From positions 1 to 25,410 of the forward strand of contig JAVKOQ010000587.1 of NCBI GenBank assembly GCA_031835245.1: a stretch of 25,410 nt of DNA. The letters run 5' to 3'. Each line of letters starts with the position of its first letter. The first letter of the stretch is position 1. The DNA is from Balamuthia mandrillaris (taxonomy: Eukaryota > Discosea > Longamoebia > Balamuthiidae). Below the pieces are notes generated by a model that was not told the DNA's origin, did no database searches, and worked only from the letters and a program-made list of their open reading frames with translations. The position numbers and the translations under genes are program-made. Positions 19,037 to 25,410 of this stretch are shown here, piece by piece.

Positions 19037-19236
19037 TGTACGTTCTCTCTCTCTCTCTCTCTCTATCGTTCTTTTCTTGATGTCTTCTTCAGTATTTCAT
19101 CTCCTCCTTTCAGCTTTGTCTTTGTTCTCTTTTTCTCACACTTATTTCTTCTCATTTTACGCTATGTTTCGTAAAGTATTTTATTTGTTGTTTGTACACT
19201 CTTTTTTCTTTCTTTCTTCCTCTGTTTGTGTTGCTT

Positions 19237-20205
19237 TTAGTTGCTTTCTCCTTCTTGAGTCAATACACGAAATAAGAGAGCAGCAAAGCGATCGTATCCG
19301 GCTGGCGTCATGTGCAAGGCATCATCCCACAAGTTTTCTTCTCCTCCTTCGCCTTCCTTTGAATGCTGTTTGCTACCTTGGTACGGCAATTCTTTTTCCA
19401 AGTCGAGAAAGAGCCATCTCCCTTCTCCTCCTTCTTCTTGTTGTTGCCTAACTTTGGCTCTAAGAGCTTCGTTCACTGCTGTTCTCTTTTCGACATACCA
19501 CTTTTCCTTCATATTTGTTCTTAACAATCAGGAGCAAAGCAAACGAATGAAGAGAACGAAAGGACACGAAAGAAAGGAAGAAAGAACGCACTGTGAAAGA
19601 GGCTTCAGGAATGGTAACGGCAACGGAACGAGCCCCAAACTGGTGCACGATATCATGCAGCCTGCATATGTCTTGGAAGATATCGTCTGCTGGACGGCTT
19701 TGAAGAGTTAAGAAGCAAAGTAAATGAGCTACAACAAGAAGAAAGAGAATGAAGAAAGAAGGGGCAGGACAGAATATAGAAGAAAGAAACAGGAGGAGAA
19801 GCGAAAGAAGAAGCAGAAGAAGGGAAGCAAACCTGCCAAGGTCATTGGTGCCACCGAGAATGATAATGTGGGTGTAACGCGGTGCAAGCGGATGGCAATC
19901 CCGTCTCTTCTTCAACAGTTTGGGCAGCCGCAAAACCATCTCTTGCACAGTCTCGCCAGATATGCCTGCCTGGTCAATCTTTTTTTGTGGTGAGAGATGG
20001 ATTTAAAAACAAGGGCATCTTAAAAGAGAGACTTGTTGCTAACCTGGGTTTCGTGGTTGGCGGCCGTCAAAAGTTTTTGAAGATGGTTGCTGTACGGATG
20101 AAAGCGACGACCTCCAGCGTAATAGCCTTCCGTCAAAGAGTCACCAAAAGCCAGCATGTCCAACGATGCCTTCTTCCTCGTCGTCTCTGTTGCGCTGTGG
20201 TTCAT
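19237..20205 (-). CDS. SGNH/GDSL-family hydrolase, 227 aa, four exons
   Basis: Complement of 20044-20205, 19833-19978, 19592-19697 and 19237-19506. All four conserved blocks are present. Block I is LAFGDSLTEGYY with the catalytic Ser. Block II has the oxyanion Gly in QAGISGETVQEM. Block III is GGTNDLG with Asn. Block V is DALHMTPAGYDRF with the Asp-x-x-His pair. These enzymes hydrolyse esters of lipids, short-chain alcohols or sugars. Length and layout resemble small intracellular SGNH esterases. No signal peptide is seen, so it is likely cytosolic. Exon 3 ends at a GTGCGT donor and resumes at EKWYVEKRTAVNEALRAKV. The natural substrate cannot be inferred. It starts 174 bp from the divergent F-box/LRR gene and ends 201 bp from the ELMO stop. 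Confidence 0.9.
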
Positions 20206-20379
20206 CTTTTCTCTGCTTGCGCTACGCTTTTGTGGTCCTTTTCTTCAATTTTTGAGGCCAATTGCTGCACACCTGTCCTCATCGTGCAGTCATGGTGGTC
20301 ATAAATATCACAAAAACTGATCCTTTTGTGCACATGTGAAAGAAAGTAGCAAGGGAAAACAACAAGAACGAGTAGCGGA
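20206..20379. promoter_or_regulatory. Compact bidirectional promoter, SGNH hydrolase / F-box-LRR protein
   Basis: Only 174 bp separate the two divergent start codons, so both promoters and leaders must share this stretch. I see no TATA box that I would assign with confidence. Confidence 0.5.
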
Positions 20380-21611
20380 ATGGACGTCCTGCCGCTGGAG
20401 CTTTGGTGCAACGTGTTTGCCTTCCTGGACACCGCCAGCCTCCTGCGTGCCACCCTGGTCTCCCACAAATGGCGCGGTGTGGTCTGGCAGGGCGCCACCC
20501 ACTACAAGATCAACACCGCCTTCTTCGCCAGGCTTCGCGGGGGCGCCTCCAAGCAGAAGGAGGCCCTCTCCAACGTGCTCCGGTTCCTCTCCACCAACTG
20601 CCCTCGCCTTCGCTCCTTGGACCTCTCCAACACAAACATCGTGCTGACTCCAGCCCTTGTGGCGGCCTTTCCTCCAGGCCTCCGCCACCTGAACCTGCAG
20701 CGTTGCACTCAGCTCTATGATGAGAGCCTGTGCTGCCTGCCCTCCTCTTTGTGCTCCCTCACTCTGGACCTCAACGCCCAACTCACCAACAAGGCTTTGA
20801 ACCATCTACCCAAGGGCCTAAAGCAGCTGCGTCTCAGCCATTGCTGGCAGCTCAACGACCGTTCCTTCCTGGAGGTGCACGACTCCAGTGAAGCAGAAGG
20901 AAGCGGGATGCCATCGCGCCTTTTGTGGGACCAGCTGGAACTGTTGGACTTGTCCAGTTGCTGGAAGTTGAGTGATGCCGCTTTGCAGAAGCTCTCTTCG
21001 TTCACCACTCTGAAAACCCTAGACCTCAACAACTGCTCCTTCAGCGACCAAGGCTTGGCCTACCTGCCTCCTTCCCTCAGGGTCTTAATCCTGGAGCGGT
21101 GTGACCAGATGCGAGGGACTGGCTTTCATCTCTTGGGAGAGGGGTTGGAGGAGCTCAACATTTCATTTTGTTCAAGGATCGTTGTGGAGGCTTTTGCTGG
21201 TTTGCCCAAAAGACTGTTGAAGCTCGAGATGGCAGGTACATATCCTTAGTCTTGTCTTTCCTTTTTTCTTTCTCCCGCTCTTAGGTTTTCTTTTCGTTTC
21301 TTCAATAACAACAATGAAAAGGGATGGTCTATTTGAAGGACGAACACATGGAAGTGCTCCCTCGCTCGCTTCAAAGTCTGAACATAGCAGAATGCGTGCA
21401 CATCACGGATGAAGGTTTGCTCCGGTTACCGCCTACTCTTGTTCGCTTGACCCTCTCCAAGACCAAAGTCACAGCACAAGGACTGCATCTGTGCGCCTTG
21501 CACTTACGAAAGCTGCGAGAGGTCAACATTCAAGGCTGTAAACTCTTCAAAGAAGACCACTTGAATGAGCTTCGGCGCCACTTTGGCAAGAGGATTCGTT
21601 TCGCCTGTTAA
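20380..21611 (+). CDS. F-box and leucine-rich-repeat protein (FBXL type), 381 aa, two exons
   Basis: Exons 20380-21235 and 21322-21611; phase 1 joins LEMAG to MVYLKDEHMEVLP. Residues 3-38 are an F-box (LPLELWCNVFAFLDTASLLR, then ATLVSHKWRGVVW), the Skp1-binding module of SCF ubiquitin ligases. From about 75 to the end there are about a dozen LRRs of the cysteine-containing FBXL/AMN1 type, e.g. LKQLRLSHCWQLNDRSF and LELLDLSSCWKLSDAALQ. Many start with a LPxxL turn (LPSSLCSL, LPKGLKQL, LPPSLRVL). The LRR solenoid would select substrates for ubiquitination. The first exon is richer in G+C than neighbouring genes. The gene ends 65 bp before the next ATG, so spacing is very tight. Confidence 0.92.
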
Positions 21612-21615
21612 GAAT

Positions 21616-21626
21616 GTCGACAAAAT
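21616..21626 (+). promoter_or_regulatory. GTCGACAAAAT motif, copy 4
   Basis: Lies 5 bp after the F-box/LRR stop and 50 bp upstream of the ATG at 21677, in the only DNA available as that gene's promoter or leader. This is the best positional case for a regulatory role. Confidence 0.4.
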
Positions 21627-21676
21627 CTGTTGCGGCAACAAAAAAAATAGCAAAAGAAGAGCAAACCTAGTTTTTC

Positions 21677-22015
21677 ATGTTGACCAGAGGCCTCTTGCTT
21701 CGTCGCTCCTTCTCAACAGTTCACCACCCCTCCCCTGCCTCCTTGCTTGCGAGGGTGAAGGAGCTCTCAGCCGGGGTCAACACGGACAAAGACAACTACG
21801 TGGACGAGGGAGGGGTGATCTACCTCTCTACCAAAGGTTGGACCGTGGACGATGTCCAGTCCGCCAGAACGGACCTGATGGACCACTACCACGTCATGAA
21901 CTGCCACACCTTCAAGCGCATGAGGCTGGAGCCCTTATCCAACGAGAAGCACTCCGAGGTGCGAAAGATGTATCCTCTGCCGTTTGACGGCTTCCAACAA
22001 GAAAACAAAAAGTAA
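21677..22015 (+). CDS. Small protein of unknown function with mitochondrial-type N-terminus, 112 aa
   Basis: Single exon, MLTRGLLLRRSFSTVHH to TAA. The first 17 residues are Arg-rich, hydrophobic and lack acidic residues; RSFST resembles a presequence cleavage region, so import into mitochondria is likely. The mature part has VKELSAGVNTDKDNYVDEGG, a two-turn GWTVDDVQSARTDLMDHYHV and a basic tail with MYPLPFDGFQ. I do not recognise the family. The short, globular, soluble layout would suit a small subunit or assembly factor of a mitochondrial complex, but that is a guess. It sits 65 bp after the F-box/LRR stop on the same strand; AATAAA-like repeats occur at 22147-22172. Confidence 0.7.
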   Translation: MLTRGLLLRRSFSTVHHPSPASLLARVKELSAGVNTDKDNYVDEGGVIYLSTKGWTVDDVQSARTDLMDHYHVMNCHTFKRMRLEPLSNEKHSEVRKMYPLPFDGFQQENKK

Positions 22016-22173
22016 TGTGTTGCTACCGGGTGTCGAACCTACTACGATGATCTTGTCTACACAAAAATAACTTTAAAAAAACAAAATTGTTGCTTACGAG
22101 CATCGAACTGGTGCAAAGACTTCGCAGAAAAAAAAATGTGAAGAAAAATAAATAAAAATAAATAAATATAAAG

Positions 22174-24238
22174 ATGAGCCAACAGCAGCAGCAGACGCTG
22201 AGACTGAATCCACACCAACCAGGGCGTTCCGTGCAGAGCGCCTCTTCCTTGTTTGACAGCGTGCAACCGGATGTAAATCTGCTCGGTCAGCTGGTGGAGA
22301 TGGGTTTTCCTCCAGAAAGGGCCAGAATGGCCTTGCAAGCCGTCCACAACAAACACCTTGCTGCTGCCATGGACTGGTACGTTCTGCTACTTTTTCTTTT
22401 TCTTCTTGTTCTTGTTCTTCTTCTTGTTGGTATTCGTTCTTGTTCTTGTTCTTCTTTTTGTTCTTGTTCTTGTTCTTGTTCTTGTTCTTGTTCTTGTTCT
22501 TGTTCTTCTTCTCCTCCTTCTTCTTGTTCTTGTTCTTGTTCTTTTTGTTCTTCTTGTTCTTTTTTATCTTCAACTTAACGCTACAAAACCAACAACAGGC
22601 TTCTTGAGAATCCACAACAAGAAGAAGAGCAACGGCTGTCATCAGCACCGGCTTCCACTACAACAAACTCCACGCCAACGACTGCTACTGCCACTACCAC
22701 TTCAACAACTCCTTCTTCACCCGCTTTTGCTGTCACTCCTCACAACAGCCATGCCGTAACCACAAAAGAAGAGCAGGAGAGAAGAGAAAGAGAGGAGCGA
22801 CAAAGAGCCAAAGAGCTAGAGGCAGCCAAGCTGGAGAAGCAAAGAGCATTGGCAGAGAAGGAGAGAATACGACAAAGAATAGCGGAAATGAAGAAAGAGC
22901 GGCAACAAAAGGTTTGCTTTTGCCTTTCTCCTTTTTTTTTTCTGTTTTTTGTTTTTCAACTGTGATCTCTCCCACAGTATAACCGAAGATCTGCTTCGGA
23001 GACAAACAATGATACTTCAAGTTCAGCAATGGCCTCATCCTCAACTACCACGTCTAGTACTTCATCGACTACGACCACAACTTCAGCAAAAAGAGCTTCT
23101 GGCCCAGCACTTATTCAAGTTACTGTCTTTTTTATTGTTTTACAAGAAGAAAGAAGAAAAACAGAACAAAGAAAAGAAGCAAGAAGCAAGAAGAAAGTAG
23201 AAGAAAAAAAGAAGAAAAAAAGGAGGAGTTACTGAAGAAGAAAGTGGAGACTAAAGTTGAACTCACTAAGCATTCATCTGAACAATACCCACAGATTCGT
23301 CTACCCTCAGGAGAGGCACTGCGACATACCTTTCAAGCGGAGGATAGCCTGGCATGTGTACAAAGCCTTGTTTGTGAGAGGCTGGGAAAGGATGCCACCG
23401 AGTTCACCCTCCTTCAACCTGTACCTAGAAAGGAATTCACTCAAGAAATGATGAACATGACTCTTGCTGAAGCTGGTATCCTCTTTTCTCTTTTCTCTGT
23501 GCTGAGTTTCTTCCTATAGCTCTTGTTTCTGCTTACAACGAAAAGATCTTTACTAATTCTGTGCTATTTGTGTTGAAGAGTTGGCGCCACGTGGAGCTTT
23601 AACTGTAATGAATGTCGAGTCTCGTGGCGTTGTACGAGGAGCAGATGAAGATACTGTTGATTACGTACATTCGCTATCCTGCATGTCTTTCCTCTTACTT
23701 TATTTTGGTTAACTAAAATCTCTCTTCCGTTTGTCAGACGCGACCGCGGTGGTACCACAGAAGAGGCTTTGGGCCTATGGATTCTGAAGATAGTGAATAC
23801 ACTTCGAGCGACGATGAAGACTATGAAGATGACGAAGAGGAAATGAGTTACGAGGTACATTTTTATTTCCAAGGCCACCCTTTTTTTCCAGTTTATCTAT
23901 TCCCTCTTTGCTTAAGCTTCTTTATTTATTAGCGTCTGCTAGAACTACAAGAACGAATCGGAAACGTGGCAACAGGAGCCACGCAAGAACAAATCGACAG
24001 AATTCCTCTTTCTCAAATGAGTTACTCCAACAAAGCGCCACCACAGGGACGAGCAGGGGAGGAGGAAGAAGAAGATAAGCATTGGTGTCCCGTTTGCCAG
24101 GCTCCAGTGGAGGAAGGCGAGTGGGCGCGCACGTTGCTCTGTGGCCATGCCTTTCATCAGCAGTGCATCGATCGGTGGCTGAGCTGCAAGAAGACCTGTC
24201 CCACCTGCACTCAACGCATCGACGCCATTCAAGCATGA
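22174..24238 (+). CDS. UBA - coiled coil - UBX - RING-H2 fusion protein, 448 aa, seven exons
   Basis: Exons 22174-22376, 22599-22911, 22978-23118, 23295-23475, 23579-23664, 23738-23854, 23933-24238; all phases agree. UBA at about 32-70 (LGQLVEMGFPPERARMALQA) binds ubiquitin. Residues 115-170 are a charged coiled coil (EERQRAKELEAAKLEKQRAL). UBX at about 216-292 starts ALIQIRLPSGEALRHTF and has FTLLQPVPRKEFT, whose VPR replaces the usual p97-contacting FPR. An acidic linker follows. A RING-H2 zinc finger ends the chain: Cys399, Cys402, Cys417, His419, His422, Cys425, Cys436, Cys439 (CGHAFHQQCIDRWL). UBA-coil-UBX is the layout of UBXN1/SAKS1-type cofactors of p97/Cdc48; the added RING would make it an E3 ligase. 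Each junction lies inside one open model, and three introns separate UBX from RING. Confidence 0.88.
22385..22562. repeat. (TTCTTG)n repeat filling intron 1 of the UBA-UBX-RING gene
   Basis: Nearly the whole 222-bp intron is TTCTTG/TTC repeat on the sense strand, with a short unique end CTACAAAACCAACAACAG at the acceptor. Confidence 0.9.
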
Positions 24239-24481
24239 GAAGAGGCGAGAACGGCGAAGCTCGTTTGTTATTAGGTTGGTTAGAATTCTACACGGCAAGC
24301 AATTATGCTAATATGTACAAAGAATACTAATACCTATATACTTGTCAACATCGTATGCTGAACTTTGTAGCTATTTTCGCCATGCTTGTCATTTTTATCA
24401 TTTTTATCAATTTTGGCATGTTTATCATTTTTTGCATTTTTATCATTTTTCTCATTATATGTTAAAGTTATAAACGAAAGA
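24239..24481. other. AT-rich intergenic region with degenerate ATTTTTATC repeats
   Basis: At 24388-24460 a unit close to CATTTTTAT recurs about seven times. The rest is AT-rich without genes. It holds the 3' flank of the UBA-UBX-RING gene and the promoter of the next F-box gene. Confidence 0.6.
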
Positions 24482-25410
24482 ATGTGGCTTCCCGATGAAC
24501 TGGTGGTGCACGTCCTATCGTTTGGCGGTCCTTCCTTCTGGGCAAGAGCGGCTCTGGTTTGCCGTCATTGGAGTTGCGTTGTCAACAACAACCACTCTTA
24601 CCTCTTTGCCGCAAAGCGCAATCAAATCGTTGGCGATGGGTTTAACGTGTTTGTGGCGAGCCCCTCTCCGCTCGTTTACAACAACAACGACGACACAACC
24701 GCCGTTAGCCGTTCCGTTCGGCCGCACGAGGTGGTGAACGCTTTGGTGGGAAGGATCGTTTTTGCGGATAGTTCGCACCGAAGGACTTGTCTTTCTTGTC
24801 AAACTGTGGAAAAGGTTTTATTTATTTTATTTTTAAAGTTTATTTTATTTTATTTTATTTTTTTTACTTAGTTTTTTGTTTTGTTTTTATTATTTTATTA
24901 TTTTATTATGCATTCATTTATTCATTTATTTATTTATTTGGTTTTTATTGTTTTGCTAAAGTACAGAAAGAGCGGTTGAACCTGATATATGCAGAGGCGC
25001 AAAGATCCTCCACGCTTTTGCCCGACCTGTTTCTCTTTCGTGGATGGCTGGATGCTCTCATCGTGGTAGAGGTTTCATCTCTCAACAACAACAAGAACGT
25101 TGCCTCTCCCATTTCTTCTTCGCTCATCTCTCTGTTCGAGCTTGGCCGGAAGAATATGGACTTTAATCACTTGGAGACATCGAACGTGAGAACGAACTAT
25201 CACGAGAAGACAAAGAGGCGCAACAAATCGAAGAAGAAAAGCAGGCATCAAGAGGAAGAAGAAGTAAAGGAACAAGTAGAAAGAGAGCAACGAGAAGAAC
25301 GAAAACAAAAGACACCAATTTTGCTTCTTACAGACAACTTTTCTTCCTCTGCTTCCTCTTCATCCTCAGCAACAACAATAACGACTGCTTCTTTGAAAGA
25401 AGTTCTATCG
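24482..25410 (+). CDS. F-box protein (3' part outside the window)
   Basis: Exons 24482-24814 and 24967-25410, phase 0, open to the window edge (at least 259 aa). The F-box starts at once: MWLPDELVVHVLSFGGPSFW, then ARAALVCRHWSCVVN, with the typical Leu-Pro start and Cys-x-x-W end; it would bind Skp1 in an SCF ligase. The next part has VVNALVGRIVFADSSHRRTC and, after the intron, LLPDLFLFRGWLDALIVVE. A Lys/Glu-rich charged stretch (about 200-235) and a Ser run follow. No substrate-binding repeat is visible yet. The 152-bp intron is T-rich (TTTTATT units) rather than CT-rich. A GAG|GTTTCA site after VVVE could be another donor, but the frame stays open without it. Confidence 0.8.

Noticed and set aside
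22019-22130. Two tRNA-like 3' ends on the minus strand, one with a GGTTCGANNCC B-box match at about 22033-22043
   Set aside because: T-stem pairing fails at two or more positions and there is no A box or matching 5' acceptor strand upstream. Possibly degenerate tRNA-derived sequence, but not supportable as a gene.
22384-22570. CRISPR-like or protein-coding repeat
   Set aside because: A plain TTCTTG microsatellite within an intron; no spacer structure, and the exons on each side join in phase without it.
24386-24481. Upstream extension of the terminal F-box protein
   Set aside because: The extended frame is Phe/Leu/Ser-rich translation of AT-rich repeats with no ATG; the F-box begins right at the ATG at 24482.

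Overview
The window is nuclear DNA from an intron-rich, gene-dense unicellular eukaryote. Genes are split by short GT-AG introns (about 65-400 bp). They carry long Ser/Pro, poly-Gln and poly-Glu runs and are separated by only tens to hundreds of bases. Long pyrimidine tracts fill leaders and introns on the sense strand. The gene content (RhoGEF, ELMO-domain protein, PI3K-like kinase, several F-box proteins) suits a free-living amoeboid protist, and an amoebozoan is my best guess. That is inference; no rRNA or organelle marker is present to settle it. I built every multi-exon model by hand from reading frame, splice dinucleotides and phase agreement. The phases close in every model except where stated.

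Layout, left to right. (1) 1-174 (+): last exons of an unidentified gene. (2) 248-953 (-): small stand-alone PAH (Sin3-type) protein. (3) 954-2324: divergent intergenic/leader region with a small ORF and pyrimidine tracts. (4) 2325-5653 (+): RhoGEF (DH-PH) with a 600-residue Ser/Pro-rich N-terminus. (5) Three minus-strand genes lie head to tail: an unidentified protein with an F-box-like motif (5740-7141), a short PI3K-like lipid kinase (7272-9812) and a HEIGH-type zinc metallopeptidase (10057-11967). (6) 12639-14159 (+): intronless Tc1/mariner-type transposase-like gene lacking the first catalytic Asp. (7) 14386-14598: imperfect inverted repeat. (8) 14918-16988 (-): DAZ/Boule-like single-RRM protein, divergent from (9) an ELMO-domain protein at 17470-19035 (+). 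(10) 19237-20205 (-): SGNH/GDSL hydrolase, divergent from (11) an F-box/LRR protein at 20380-21611 (+). (12) 21677-22015 (+): 112-residue protein with a mitochondrial-type N-terminus. (13) 22174-24238 (+): UBA-UBX-RING-H2 fusion. (14) 24482 to the window end (+): F-box protein, cut by the edge.

The genes do not form one pathway, but two themes recur. RhoGEF, ELMO protein and PI3K-like kinase belong to families used in membrane and actin signalling. The F-box/LRR protein, the UBA-UBX-RING fusion and the terminal F-box protein all belong to the ubiquitin system and lie within 5 kb on one strand. The most unusual items are the UBA-UBX-RING fusion, the metallopeptidase whose zinc-site halves are separated by a long charged insert, the compact PI3K-like kinase with DFK in place of DFG, the transposase-derived gene, a 14-nt microexon, and a GTCGACAAAAT motif found four times.
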